64,000 bases of DNA from Sacculina carcini (lineage: Eukaryota > Arthropoda > Thecostraca > Sacculinidae): positions 5,137,518 to 5,201,517 of the forward strand of contig OU696570.1 in the NCBI GenBank assembly GCA_916048095.2, given 5' to 3'. The translations under genes and the position numbers were made by a program. Below, one piece after another: positions 22,168-33,513 of the stretch. The first letter of the stretch is position 1. The number at the start of each line of letters is the position of its first letter. Under the pieces are notes generated by a model. The model made no database searches and was not told where the DNA came from. It saw only the letters and a list, made by a program, of their open reading frames with translations.

Positions 22168-23319
22168 ATGCAAGGAAGTAGATAATTTTGAAAAGAAAAC
22201 CGACATCTTCAACAGCGTGAAGACATCTTCAACAGCGCCCGAAATGTATTACATCTGCTTCTGTGACTTCTGGACCTGTTACATCTGGTGCTCAAGAAAG
22301 ACATCAGCAACGCATCCATCATCATTGGTGCTTCAGTATTGTTTGTAAGGTACGTGGTTAATCACTGCTTTCCTATTAAGTTTTGCATTTCCTTTTTCCT
22401 TAAATCAGAAATCAGAGCCATATTTAGAGTAAAACTAAATGTCTACGATTAAAACGAGCGATACAGTAATGTCAGACGATCTGCACGTCCACGCCATGAA
22501 TATAAACAACATAATGGTCGCATATATCAACAAGCAGTCGATCATTAGGCAAATTGTACCCCAAAAAGACGACGATAATCAATAAGACAAGGAAGATTTG
22601 GATAGTACATCATCATCAGAACGACTAACACGACCTCAAACATAGCATGTAGGAGTAAATATGGTTGAAGTTAATAAGCAGCGAAATGTACGTCGAGTGA
22701 ACGAATCGAAGTAATCACAATTGCATTAATGACGAGCCAAAGCAAACAAAACAGAAAATATAGTGAAGTTCTGACCGGAAACGTAAAACAAGCCTTAGCG
22801 GGGAAGACTACCAACATAACAAACCGACTGACTGACAGACTGACGAATTGACCGGAAGAGGAGGTGAAGGTATATGCCGTAATTCTCATACACTGGTGAG
22901 AACAGAAATGAAGGTAGAACGAAGTAAATGGTTTTCGCATATAGCAGCGAAAACACCGAAGTTAAGTTGCGGCATTTGATATGCGACTTAACGGACAAGA
23001 GATATTGAATGATATATCTGGTAACAAGGACAGATATAAGGAAGCATACAAGGAGAGTATGTATCGACATGCATAGATGGATGCATTGGAACGTGAGGGC
23101 ATGATACGCCACTAGGTGACTGATGACTATATGACTAGATGACTGAAAGTATGAACCGCTACTATGAAGGCCTTGAAACGTCCTTGTATAAGACATTACT
23201 AAACTGTAGACAAGACACCACTAGATAATTGAATGACAATGATAGAACGGCGAGAGAATAAAATTACGGTAAAATACAGAAGAGGAAATAGAGAGAAGAA
23301 TTACGAAACAAGATTTATG
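22168..23319. other. Leader and degenerate remainder, no supported gene
   Basis: A 48-codon plus frame starts at 22440 (MSTIKTSDTVMSDD). The plus-strand reading continues in broken form to about 22850 with an EVLTGNVKQALAGKTTN segment. It may be a decayed gag behind the primer site, but I recognise no domain. The rest is unassigned. Confidence 0.25.
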
Positions 23320-24642
23320 TGAAAAGCGAGCAGGCCCATGTACACTCTCATCATAGGGAGTCAACCATTTGTTGCTGATCCACTCATTTATCTCTCTGTC
23401 AAATGCCTCCTTGGCGTGTTGCCTCACATGATATTGTGCAGTTTCGTTTGTCAAACGATGAGGCTCGTGGTCGTCAAGCCACTTCCACTTGCAAGTCCAC
23501 ATGTTTTTAACTGCATCAAACCGTGCCTCATGCCCAGGTTTTGACTCAACAATATCACCAGCCGCAGCACAGTATGCGGCCTTGGCACTCACTTGAAAAC
23601 GCACCCTACCGTCAGCACTTACACAAACACCCCCCAGCGCTGATATGGCGTTCATTCCCAGAATCGCATCATATCCCATCGGCTTGTGCTGCATAACAAG
23701 GGCCTTCACCACAACTGACTGTTCCTCGACACTCACACAACATTCACCAACACCCGAACAGTCAAAGCTCATGCCACCCAGAGTATTCACATGAGTCGTT
23801 ACTGGTGTCCATGTTTTACAAACACCGCTCCACACAATACAGCGAGAACAACCGGTATCAACAAGCACATAAGACTCACGTTGATCAATAAACACAGTGA
23901 CTGAAGGAAGCGCCTCATTGCTCACTCCCTTCCTTCCTCGTTTCCTGAGCCCTCTCCTTCCTCGTTTCCCTGACAGTCCTTCGCCATGTGACCCAATTTG
24001 GAGCAATTATAACATCGTATCCGATATTTCCTTTTGGGGCACTCTCTACTCAAATGACCATTCTGATTGCAAATGTAGCATTTTCGAGGTGAAAGCGACC
24101 CGGCATTGGCGGCTAGACAGTTTGATAGGCTTTTTGTCGTTTGTAACACCATGCGAGTTCTGCTCGTAATATCACTCAACGACAGAGACTCTGACACTGT
24201 GCTTGCACGAATACTGGTCGCCACGTGATCGGGTAGGCCATTTACAAATGCACATATCAGCAGATTATCGGATACGCCACCGAATGAAACAGCGAGTTTT
24301 TTCAAATCTGCTAAATATACGTCAGGCGACTCACCTTCTTGCAGACGACGACTGGTGAACAGGGCGTATGCACGGAATCTGTCCACTCCAAACGCCGAGA
24401 ACAAAGCGCTGCGAGTCCCTTTCGCACAACGGCGAAGTTCATCCGGCAGTTGGGACCACACAACAAACGCGCCTTTTGAGAGACGTAGTGGCACAACGCT
24501 CATCACATCGACGCCTTTGAGCTGACACATCATCTCCGTGCGAGTCCACCATTCCACAATGTCACTCTGACCATCAAATGCTGGTATCACGCGAGCGTCG
24601 AAACCACATGAAGACTCCATTTTTCGTAAGGGCCGGTTAGCT
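23320..24642 (-). mobile_element. LTR retroelement 5' half (gag-protease), minus strand
   Basis: Gag (about 24622 down to 23922) has a capsid-like region and two CCHC zinc knuckles (CYICNQNGHLSRECPKRK and CYNCSKLGHMAKDCQ). The protease (about 23900-23560) has VLVDTGCSRCIVW and AILGMNAISALGG. The start of RT follows (EINEWISNKWLTPYDE, about 23360). It is a relative of the elements at 3.0-6.8 kb and 27.8-34.6 kb, with the same protein order and the same ATACAAGCTAA(C/T)CGGCC leader. The element is incomplete, but its retained frames are long and open, so it is fairly young. Confidence 0.8.
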
Positions 24643-24966
24643 TGTATTTGAATGTAAGCACGAAAAATAAAAAAGAACAAGAAAGCACAATTCCACACGA
24701 TCACACCGCAACACAATGCACTAAATACTACTCTCTCCACCGAACAACACTCTAAGCCACTGCACAAAACACCACACTCTCACTTCACCAGTAACGCACT
24801 GCCCAACATGCACGAGCGACCGTTGACTCCGGGCGGATACCACCCGCGCATGCATGCACTCATAGCTCGCGCTTATGCAACGCAGCTACCTCCGCGCGCG
24901 CATACAACAACGTACACAAAATCACACTCCCACGTACGCACACAAATACACATGCACGCACACACA
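24643..24966 (-). repeat. Probable 5' LTR of the 23.3-24.6 kb element
   Basis: The segment reads (on the minus strand) from TGTGTGTGCGTGCATG to ATTCAAATACA. Its length is 324 bp, the same as each LTR of the relative at 27.8-34.6 kb. It ends in ATACA directly before the shared leader. No second LTR exists here to confirm the right boundary, which could lie up to about 25019. Confidence 0.45.
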
Positions 24967-25039
24967 ATTATATATAGTACAAAATACAATACCATGCAAT
25001 ACACAATAAACACAATACAGTATCCTAAGAGAGAAGTAG

Positions 25040-25900
25040 GTGATATATGAAGGAAGCTTTCAGTAGCAAAACACAAGTGCATATTGATATAAAGAGAATC
25101 TAAATCAGCGTTACGATATTCCGAGAAACTAAAAAGTTTGGGAGATTTGTAAGTGATAGGGATGCGGGCAGAAAATTCAATTAATGAATGATCAGATGCG
25201 GAGGAATCAATAAGAAAAACAGTGACATCTCTAATGATATTAGAATCTGAGAAAGAAAGGACGAGATCAGGTGTGTGACCGTGGATATGCGTAGGGAAGC
25301 AGATATAGACCAAATGAGTCAATTAATTGTAAAAATGCAGGTGAACAAGACTTGAGATGGGGCGCATCAACCCAAAGGTTGAAGTCACCACATATCACTA
25401 TTCTTGAAGAGAACATTTGAAGAAGTGTGTCTATAAGAGAAGAAAAGTCATCAAGAAAAATTGAGGAAGAAACAGAATTAAGACGGTAAATGTTGATTAT
25501 ACACACATGAAGAGTATTTTTACTTGAAACCTTACAGCAATTATACTCAAATGACTTATTAGTTATATTTACACTACAGAGATGGGCTTTAATAATATTA
25601 GAATTATAGACAAAAGTAACACCACCACCAGAGCATTTAGTAGAATTAGAGACATTCACAGGGCGACAATTATGAAAAAATGAGTATCCAGCATGAAGAG
25701 AGATGTCAAAAGAGGATGTTTCAGCAGCAGATAGCCACGATTCAATAACTACAAAAATATCATACGCAGGAATAATGGACGCAAAATGTGAAACTTTTCA
25801 CCTAATAGACCTGAAATTCAAAGAAGCAGATTTTAATATGCCAATTTCATTATTAAACTTAGAACGAGAAATTTCTGAAGAGTCAGAGAGAGAAAATTTC
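25040..25900 (-). pseudogene. CR1/L2-like LINE endonuclease fragment
   Basis: Minus-strand reading: NFRSIRRKVSHFASI and IFVVIESWLSAAE (catalytic Glu) at about 25740-25860, CSGGGVTFVYNSNI, VCIINIYRLNSVSSSIFLDD, SSRIVICGDFNLWVD (Asp/Asn), FLQLIDSFGLYL, then in a shifted frame FPTHIHGHTPDLVLSFSDSN and SSASDHSLIEFSARIPI (Asp-His). This is a complete endonuclease domain with one frameshift near 25300, where the frames 25267-25659 and 24873-25322 overlap. The RT that should follow to the left is missing; an LTR begins at 24966. Confidence 0.8.
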
Positions 25901-26030
25901 TTCATAATTCAAGATGAAGTTATGCAATATATATTTTCATATCTAGTATTTATTTGGCATGAATTTAATAATTTACTTAATATCTATAATTTAGACGTTT
26001 TCTCGAAATATAGTTAAATTTGTGTTGATA
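25880..26030 (-). repeat. LINE 5' segment, copy A
   Basis: About 130 bp is shared with 36575-36720, including CAAGATGAAGTTATGCAATA, TAGTATTTATT and a TTTTC-CGA(A/G)ATATAGTT(A/T)AA-like end. It lies just upstream of the endonuclease fragment on the minus strand, so it is probably the LINE's 5' region. A (CA)n tract follows at 26034-26078. Confidence 0.7.
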
Positions 26031-26033
26031 CCA

Positions 26034-26078
26034 CACACACACACACATACACACACACACACACATACATACACACAG
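26034..26078. repeat. (CA)n microsatellite
   Basis: CA dinucleotides with CATA interruptions between two LINE copies of opposite orientation. Confidence 0.9.
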
Positions 26079-26210
26079 TTTGTGTTTGACCGTGTAAGTG
26101 TGAGGTTGTGAACAAGTGGTGATCGTTATCGATTGAAAGTGTGTGTATAGAGTGAATCAGTGCTATTGAAGGGTGTGTACGAACAGTTCAGCTGGTACAG
26201 GTGAGCCAAA

Positions 26211-26952
26211 ATGGGTCCCGCCAACAAGAACAAAGTGGGAAAAAGCGATGAAGGAAAACTAGAGGGGATGATAGATAAGTTGGAGGAAATTGAAAATAAT
26301 TTGACATCCATCAAAAAAACATTGGAAGAAGTAAAAAAGCAGAATGAGATGTTAAAAGATGAGAACGAGAGGAAAGACAAGATAATAAAGGAATTGAAAG
26401 AGGAAATGGCGTAAAACAAGGCGTAAACATCGAAAATAGAAGAGAGGATGAAAAATATGAAGGTTACGAAGAACGCATCCAAGGCTAGCAAAAATGGTAG
26501 AGAGTCAGAAAGACTTAAAAACTGAGGTGAAAGATGTGATCAGGAAAAACCAGAAGTTAATCAGAGAAACAGTAGACATGAATAGATCTATTGTGATTTT
26601 CGGAGTGAAGGAAATGGATATCCCAAACAGGATAGAGAAGGACAAGGTCGAGATACAAAACATCAAAGGCATTATGAGCGCTGTATCAGAGGACAATGGA
26701 GAAGAACCGAGGGCAGTGGAGGAATTCTACAGAGTAGGTCAATTTGAGAAAAGAAAGGACAGACCGCTGAAGGTGACACTGACGAGTGCGAATAAAATGG
26801 AAACACTGATGAGAAATGCAAATAATGTAAAGAAGGATGACAAAATGAAAGATGTGTGGATCAGCAGGTGTCTCAACAAAGAAGACAGGGAAAAACGGAA
26901 GCAAATGATGATAGAGGCCAAAAAGAAAAATGATGAAAGAACTGAAGAATAG
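26211..26952 (+). pseudogene. LINE ORF1 (coiled coil and RRM-like)
   Basis: Starts at Met 26211 with a basic N-terminus (MGPANKNKVGKSDEGK). A long Lys/Glu-rich coiled coil follows (KLEEIENNLTSIKKTLEEVK, then KKQNEMLKDENERKDKIIKE). After a stop at 26412-26414 and a frame change, an RRM/CTD-like part continues (SIVIFGVKEMD, VEEFYRVGQFEKRKDRPLKV, METLMRNANNVKKDDKMKDV) to 26952. The coiled coil plus RRM-like fold with a late IFGV and PLKVTL motif is the known architecture of LINE ORF1 proteins that trimerise and bind RNA. Confidence 0.8.
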
Positions 26953-27063
26953 AAGCATTTTTTACAAGGTGTTAGGCCTGCAAGTGAGAAAATTGTTCAA
27001 AAGCAGAAGTCAAGTTGTGACGTAGGCACAAGCAATAATAGACCGAAATATGTTGATAGAATT

Positions 27064-27839
27064 GTGAAGAATGAAAAATTGAGAATTATTTATGCAAATG
27101 TCGACGGCATATGTTCTAAAATTGATGAGTTGAAAGAAATGGTTGCAATCCAAATAACGGATTTTCTTTGTATGACAGAATCGAAATTGAACCAAGCAAT
27201 TTCGAACCAGGCAATTATCTGCAAAGGTTATGATATCTGGAAGAAGAATCGATTGGATAAATGTGGTGGAGGAGTTTTAATCATGGCATCAAAGAAACTA
27301 AAAGTACATCCGACGAGTGTGGACATCCAGAATAATGTTGAGCCGCTCGCGGTGGATATAATGGGTGAGGATGTGACCACAATAGTGGTGGTTTATGTGC
27401 CACCTAAAACAAGGGCGTGGTCGAAAGATGAACTACACAACTTGCAGGATCAAACAATAAGTGGCTTAGAGGAGATCATAGAGCAAGCGGAAAGAAAGTT
27501 CAAAAATCTTGTAATTACAGGGGATATGAACTGCAATATCAGCTGCCTAGAAATGCAGACCGAGAGAGAGGGAAATTGGACAGAAAGAGTATACGACTTG
27601 GTTCAAAACTCTTTTATGACACAGCACATTAAGGAGAACACAAGAAAGAGAGGAAGTGATCGTCCATCACTGTTGGATATAGTACTAACGAGGCAAGACA
27701 ATCAAGTAGAAAATATGTGCTACGATCCTCCTCTAGGAAGAAGTGATCATTGTACTATCAAATTTGACTTCGTTGTGAAAAGACAAATACTGTATATGAC
27801 ACCGAGTACTTTAAAAAAGATAAATTTCAAAAAGGGAAA
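27064..27839 (+). pseudogene. LINE ORF2 endonuclease
   Basis: Endonuclease blocks in order: RIIYANVDGICSKIDEL (Asn), DFLCMTESKLN (Glu), GGGVLIMASKKLKV, TIVVVYVPPKTRAW, LVITGDMNCNISCLE (Asp-Asn), SLLDIVLTRQDN and LGRSDHCTIKF (Asp-His). All catalytic positions are visible and the frame is open up to the LTR at 27840. The last 340 bp (from about 27498) are repeated at 29967-30311 as part of the tandem duplication. Confidence 0.9.
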
Positions 27840-28163
27840 TGTATAACGGCGCGAACGCAAATGACCAATGTATTAAATGCAAGACACAAACAAACGCGTA
27901 AACACTCGATGGCCCGCAGGGCTCACGCCCAATACACCTCGCCCGTACACGCAATCACATACACAAAAACACCACTCGACCGCACCTCCCCGTCCGCCTC
28001 TCACAACGATACTGATCACCGCACGCTCCGCAACCGACGAGCCAGTCTCCCGCCACGCAATCTCCGCCAATCAGAGCATAGCTCACCTCTTAAGTCACTC
28101 GCGCGATCGGAGCGACACTCGGCTGACGCAACAACAGCCAGTCAATGATCATCACCACACACA
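27840..28163 (-). repeat. 3' LTR (LTR1)
   Basis: It is 324 bp with the same ends as LTR3. The purine tract CAGGGGGGAA lies immediately upstream on the minus strand (28164-28173), as expected of a polypurine tract. Confidence 0.92.
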
Positions 28164-28176
28164 TTCCCCCCTGATT

Positions 28177-29910
28177 CTAAGAATCACTACCAATAGACGT
28201 ATCAGCAGCATCATCAGCGTAAACTTCATAGTCTTGCAGTCCTGCAGGAGGCTGTATTTGTCTCCTCGGTCTAGTCACACCCTGTGAGACAACCTGGCTC
28301 TCAGCTGGCGTCGAAGTTATCGCTCTCACGTCGATATGCACCGGTGGCTCCTCCTCATCTGCAATACTTTCAGTGACATGTCCATTAGGCCTCTCATCCT
28401 CCTCCACACGGGGCCGCAAGTCCGTGACGTGCCGATCGAGTCCGTCAACTTCCACTACAAGATCAGAAATAACCCCAGTGACTATGCCTTTTTGACTGAG
28501 GACATCGCACCTGTCCCCTGGCCGTCTGACCCAAACAGCGTCGCCGACGTTGAAGTTCTTCTTTCTGCGTGGCCCGTCCTTTGCTCCATTCTCGTCCCGC
28601 ATTCTAATTCGGTATCGATACATCAAGTCCACTGGTCGACGCTGCACTCCGTCTCCTCTGGGTGTCATGTTGTACAGCGAGACAGCTTCCCGAATACTAC
28701 ACTGCTTCCTTGCTGCAATCGTTTTGATAGTGCGATGGCATCTCTCAACGATGCCGTTGCCTTCAGGCCTGTACGCACATCTAAACCGAATTTTCACTCC
28801 CCACTTTCTCATGATCTCAAGAAACGGTCTCCCTCGGAACGAGGTGTCATTATCCAGTAAAATTTCCACAGGTGGTCCACGTTCACAGAAAACACTGTCA
28901 AATACATTGGCGACTTCATCACTATTCCGCGAATGTACTCTCCTCCACACAGCGAAACGAGAAGGTCCACAGTCTATTATTGAAACGTACAAGTCACGTC
29001 CAACATGTGTGAAGTCGGCCGCCAGCCGATCCCATACACCCTTCACACTGAGCGAACCTTTTTTCCATTTTAAGGTCGGAGGACAAATGGAATTACAGAC
29101 ATCACATGCTCTGACTACTTCAGCGATCTGGCGTTTCGTAGCAAAATCATTTTTTCTCCTGCAGAAGTATCGTGTTTTGTGTACGCCGGTGTGTCCAGCA
29201 TCGTGATGTATTCCTTTGATAACGTCTTTCTGTACACCAGTTGAACATATTTCTCGACGAAGCCACGATAATGGTACGTGAGTCAGCGCGTCCGCACGAT
29301 TCTTGTGCGATTCCACTTTATGTACGCGTAATGTAAGTTGGTATTCTTCAATCAAGCTCTTAACTATTTCCAGTCGCCTCAAGATGAGCAGCTCAGACGT
29401 TGCGACTGTTCTCATTCGCTCTCGTCTCGTTAACATTCCGGTGAGCCAAGAACACGCAGTAGCAGAGTCCGAATACAGGTCGACTTCACGAAATGCTAGC
29501 TTCACCGCCATCCCTAAGCCTTTGACAACTGAATCTAGCTCTCCGATATTTATGTGGTGGACGTCCTTTCTCAGCCAGCAGCCATCCTCGATGACATCGC
29601 CATCCACTTCTACCACTGCTCCAATGGCCATATCATTTGAGTCCACCCAAATATTGGCCGCTTCAACTTTGATGGTCCATGTGCCCTTCACAGGATCGTC
29701 CTTTTCCATACGCTCCGACACCTCGCGAACGCAACGATTCAACTTCTGCTCTCGAATCTCGTCATCCCACCCTTTAGAAAGTTCAATTGCAAGTCTCTTG
29801 ATATACGACGCTGATACTCGTAGCCAGCCGGCCACGGGATAATGCGAGACCAGCTTGCTACACCACGAAAAAATGTTTCGGCGAGTCAGATCGATGGAGA
29901 ATTCGCTCAA
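28177..29910 (-). CDS. pol: RNase H-integrase, copy 1 (distal duplicate)
   Basis: Duplicate of 30649-32382 at an offset of 2,472 bp. By eye it differs at about seven of 577 residues. The frame is open throughout, but its upstream RT is absent because the duplication starts inside pol. It is therefore separated from gag and could be translated only from another transcript. Confidence 0.9.
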   Translation of the reverse strand: MSEFSIDLTRRNIFSWCSKLVSHYPVAGWLRVSASYIKRLAIELSKGWDDEIREQKLNRCVREVSERMEKDDPVKGTWTIKVEAANIWVDSNDMAIGAVVEVDGDVIEDGCWLRKDVHHINIGELDSVVKGLGMAVKLAFREVDLYSDSATACSWLTGMLTRRERMRTVATSELLILRRLEIVKSLIEEYQLTLRVHKVESHKNRADALTHVPLSWLRREICSTGVQKDVIKGIHHDAGHTGVHKTRYFCRRKNDFATKRQIAEVVRACDVCNSICPPTLKWKKGSLSVKGVWDRLAADFTHVGRDLYVSIIDCGPSRFAVWRRVHSRNSDEVANVFDSVFCERGPPVEILLDNDTSFRGRPFLEIMRKWGVKIRFRCAYRPEGNGIVERCHRTIKTIAARKQCSIREAVSLYNMTPRGDGVQRRPVDLMYRYRIRMRDENGAKDGPRRKKNFNVGDAVWVRRPGDRCDVLSQKGIVTGVISDLVVEVDGLDRHVTDLRPRVEEDERPNGHVTESIADEEEPPVHIDVRAITSTPAESQVVSQGVTRPRRQIQPPAGLQDYEVYADDAADTSIGSDS

Positions 29911-30311
29911 TGCATTGTCTCTTTTCCACCGAAGGAAAATTCAAAAATCAAAAATTTCAAAAATTGAAAGTTCAAAAATCTTGTAATTACAGGGGATATG
30001 AACTGCAATATCAGCTGCCTAGAAATGCAGACCGAGAGAGAGGGAAATTGGACAGAAAGAGTATATGACTTGGTTCAAAACTCTTTTATGACACAGCACA
30101 TTAAGGAGAACACAAGAAAGAGAGGAAGTGATCGTCCATCACTGTTGGATATAGTACTAAAGAGGCAAGACAATCAAGTAGAAAATATGTGCTACGATCC
30201 TCCTCTAGGAAGAAGTGATCATTGTACTATCAAATTTGACTTCGTTGTGAAAAGACAAATACTGTATATGACACCGAGTACTTTAAAAAAGATGAATTTC
30301 AAAAAGGGAAA

Positions 30312-30635
30312 TGTATAACGGCGCGAACGCAAATGACCAATGTATTAAATGCAAGACACAAACAAACGCGTAAACACTCGATGGCCCGCAGGGCTCACGC
30401 CCAATACACCTCGCCCGTACACGCAATCACATACACAAAAACACCACTCGACCGCACCTCCCCGTCCGCCTCTCACAACGATACTGATCACCGCACGCTC
30501 CGCAACCGACGAGCCAGTCTCCCGCCACGCAATCTCCGCCAATCAGAGCATAGCTCATCTCGTAAGTCACTCGCGCGATCGCAGCGACACTCGGCTGACG
30601 CAACAACAGCCAGTCAATGATCATCACCACACACA
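30312..30635 (-). repeat. Internal LTR copy (LTR2)
   Basis: This is the tandem-duplicated copy of LTR1 (offset exactly 2,472 bp). It differs from LTR1 at about 3 positions by eye and from LTR3 at more, so it arose from LTR1 by duplication after insertion. Confidence 0.92.
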
Positions 30636-30648
30636 TTCCCCCCTGATT

Positions 30649-32382
30649 CTAAGAATCACTACCAATAGACGTATCAGCAGCATCATCAGCGTAAACTTCA
30701 TAGTCTTGCAGTCTTGCAGGAGGCTGTATTTGTCTCCTCGGTCTAGTCACACCCTGTGAGACAACCTGGCTCTCAGCTGGCGTCGAAGTTATCGCTCTCA
30801 CGTCGATATGCACCGGTGGCTCCTCCTCATCTGCAATACTTTCAGTGACATGTCCATTATACCTCTCATCCTCCTCCACACGGGGCCGCAAGTCCGTGAC
30901 GTGCCGATCGAGTCCGTCAACTTCCACTACAAGATCAGAAATAACCCCAGTGACTATGCCTTTTTGACTGAGGACATCGCACCTGTCCCCTGGCCGCCTG
31001 ACCCAAACGGCGTCGCCGACGTTGAAGTTCTTCTTTCTGCGTGGCCCGTCCTTTGCTCCATTCTCGTCCCGCATTCTAATTCGGTATCGATACATCAAGT
31101 CCACTGGTCGACGCTGCACTCCGTCTCCTCTGGGTGTCATGTTGTACAGCGAGACAGCTTCCCGAATACTACACTGCTTCCTTGCTGCAATCGTTTTGAT
31201 AGTGCGATGGCATCTCTCAACGATGCCGTTGCCTTCAGGCCTGTACGCAAACCTAAACCGAATTTTCACTCCACACTTTCTCATGATCTCAAGAAACGGT
31301 CTCCCTCGGAACGAGGTGTCATTATCCAGTAAAATTTCCACAGGTGGTCCACGTTCACAGAAAACACTGTCAAATACATTGGCGACTTCATCACTATTCC
31401 GCGAATGTACTCTCCTCCACACAGCGAAACGAGAAGGTCCACAGTCTATTATTGAAACGTACAAGTCACGTCCAACATGTGTGAAGTCGGCCGCCAGCCG
31501 ATCCCATACACCCTTCACACTGAGCGAACCTTTTTTCCATTTTAAGGTCGGAGGACAAATGGAATTACAGACATCACATGCTCTGACTACTTCAGCGATC
31601 TGGCGTTTCGTAGCAAAATCATTTTTTCTCCTGCAGAAGTATCGTGTTTTGTGTACGCCGGTGTGTCCAGCATCGTGATGTATTCCTTTGATAACGTCTT
31701 TCTGTACACCAGTTGAACATATTTCTCGACAAAGCCACGATAATGGTACGCGAGTCAGCGCGTCCGCACGATTCTTGTGCGATTCCACTTTATGTACGCG
31801 TAATGTAAGTTGGTATTCTTCAATCAAGCTCTTAACTATTTCCAGTCGCCTCAAGATGCGCAGCTCAGACGTTGCGACTGTTCTCATTCGCTCTCGTCTC
31901 GTTAACATTCCGGTGAGCCAAGAACACGCAGTAGCAGAGTCCGAATACAGGTCGACTTCACGAAATGCTAGCTTCACCGCCATCCCTAAGCCTTTGACAA
32001 CTGAATCTAGCTCTCCGATATTTATGTGGTGGACGTCCTTTCTCAGCCAGCAGCCATCCTCGATGACATCGCCATCCACTTCTACCACTGCTCCAATGGC
32101 CAGATCATTTGAGTCCACCCAAATATTGGCCGCTTCAACTTTGATGGTCCATGTGCCCTTCACAGGATCGTCCTTTTCCATACGCTCCGACACCTCGCGA
32201 ACGCAACGATTCAACTTCTGCTCTCGAATCTCGTCATCCCACCCTTTAGAAAGTTCAATTGCAAGTCTCTTGATATACGACGCTGATACTCGTAGCCAGC
32301 CGGCCACGGGATAATGCGAGACCAGCTTGCTACACCACGAAAAAATGTTTCGGCGAGTCAGATCGATGGAGAATTCGCTCAA
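30649..32382 (-). CDS. pol: RNase H-integrase, copy 2 (proximal)
   Basis: Long 577-codon frame. The RNase H part has ANIWVDSNDLAIGAVVEVDG (first Asp), HHINIGELDSVVKGL (Glu), VDLYSDSATACSWLTG (Asp) and SHKNRADALTRVP (Asp). The integrase has an HHCC zinc finger (HHDAGHTGVHKTRYFC, CDVCNSIC), the core RLAADFTHVG, EILLDNDTSF and RPEGNGIVERCHRTIK (DDE triad), an SH3-like tail (VGDAVWVRRPGDRCDVL) and an acidic Pro-rich end. Integrase after RNase H supports Ty3/gypsy, though the RNase H is unusual for the group. The frame is open throughout. Confidence 0.85.
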   Translation of the reverse strand: MSEFSIDLTRRNIFSWCSKLVSHYPVAGWLRVSASYIKRLAIELSKGWDDEIREQKLNRCVREVSERMEKDDPVKGTWTIKVEAANIWVDSNDLAIGAVVEVDGDVIEDGCWLRKDVHHINIGELDSVVKGLGMAVKLAFREVDLYSDSATACSWLTGMLTRRERMRTVATSELRILRRLEIVKSLIEEYQLTLRVHKVESHKNRADALTRVPLSWLCREICSTGVQKDVIKGIHHDAGHTGVHKTRYFCRRKNDFATKRQIAEVVRACDVCNSICPPTLKWKKGSLSVKGVWDRLAADFTHVGRDLYVSIIDCGPSRFAVWRRVHSRNSDEVANVFDSVFCERGPPVEILLDNDTSFRGRPFLEIMRKCGVKIRFRFAYRPEGNGIVERCHRTIKTIAARKQCSIREAVSLYNMTPRGDGVQRRPVDLMYRYRIRMRDENGAKDGPRRKKNFNVGDAVWVRRPGDRCDVLSQKGIVTGVISDLVVEVDGLDRHVTDLRPRVEEDERYNGHVTESIADEEEPPVHIDVRAITSTPAESQVVSQGVTRPRRQIQPPARLQDYEVYADDAADTSIGSDS

Positions 32383-33470
32383 TGCATTGTCTCTTTTCCA
32401 CCGAAGGATGCCGTCTCACACCGCCACACGTGGAGCCCCAGTACGCGAGTACCGTCGGAAAATTGCTGCACATCTTTACTCTCCAATCCGTAATTTCTCA
32501 AGTGTTGTTTAACCACGTCGGGTGAGACCACGTCACCGTCAACCACCACGTCGTCGACGTATGTTGAAGTGCCTCGTTCAACTGTTTTGTCTAAGGACAA
32601 TACCCTGCCAGCTATCGCCTGCATAATCATAGGCGCCGAGTTGCGGCCAAATCCCAGGCGCGTTAGAAAATATAGCACGCCCTCGTAAATCACAGTTTGG
32701 AAAGGCCACAAGGATTTGTCGACGGCAACTTGCAAGTACGCTTAAGTCAGGTCCATGATGAACAGATTGTCATCTTTTCTCCTCCAACTCTTCAACTTAT
32801 CCTGACACACCTCTGCTTCCGCCGTATATTAGTCAATGTATTGATTAAGTTCGCGGAAGTCGAGAACTGGCCGCACTTTCTCTTTGTTCTTCTGTCGGAC
32901 AGCCATGAGAGGTAGCAGACAACGAGCCCGTCCGTGTTCTTCCTCATCATACGGAACCAGCCACCCATTACGTATCCACAGCTGAACCTCTTTGTTGAAG
33001 GATTCGCGCGACTGTTTCGGCACTTTGTACTGCGCAATACGATTGCGAAAAGTATCTGGTTCTTTGTCGTCCCGCCACCTCCATTTGCACATCCATCTCT
33101 TGATTTGTGGATTGAACTCTATGAAGTGTCCCGGTTTTTCTTCTCGAAGCATCTGAGCTGCAGCACAGCACTGTCCATCAACATTATCCTCACCCAGCGT
33201 CACTTGACCATCTACTACTCGAACACCACCCATCGCATTGATGGCACTCATCCCCAGCACGGCATCAAAACTAAGCGGTTTCTCGTGTACGACCAGCATC
33301 TTCACCGCAGCTTTGCGATTACTTGATTTAAGACAACATACTGCCACTCCAACACATGTGAATTCACCTCCTCCCAGCGTTTCAATTGAAGTCTTCTCAT
33401 TATTCCACGTTTTGCAAACTACGTCAAAACAATGCAGCAGCTACATCCCGTATCAATGATCACTGAACAT
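32379..33470 (-). CDS. pol: Protease and RT region
   Basis: The protease part shows VLGMSAINAMGG (about 33250). The RT part shows RPVLDFRELNQYID (about 32830), LGFGRNSAPMIMQAI (motif B region, about 32640) and TSTYVDDVVVDGD (active site YVDD, about 32545), then VLGLHVW. The spacing and YVDD box mark an LTR-element RT. It is broken, with a few breaks. Confidence 0.75.
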
Positions 33471-33513
33471 TCGCGATTGTCTATTGAAACGCGTGTTGAC
33501 GGAAGCACCTTAT

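Larger units (their letters stand above)
27498..32408. repeat. 2,472-bp direct tandem duplication
   Basis: Unit 1 (about 27498-29937) and unit 2 (about 29967-32408) share LINE endonuclease sequence, LTR, purine tract and RNase H-integrase. Between them lies about 30 bp of AT-rich filler made of repeated TTCAAAAAT strings (29938-29966). Confidence 0.92.
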
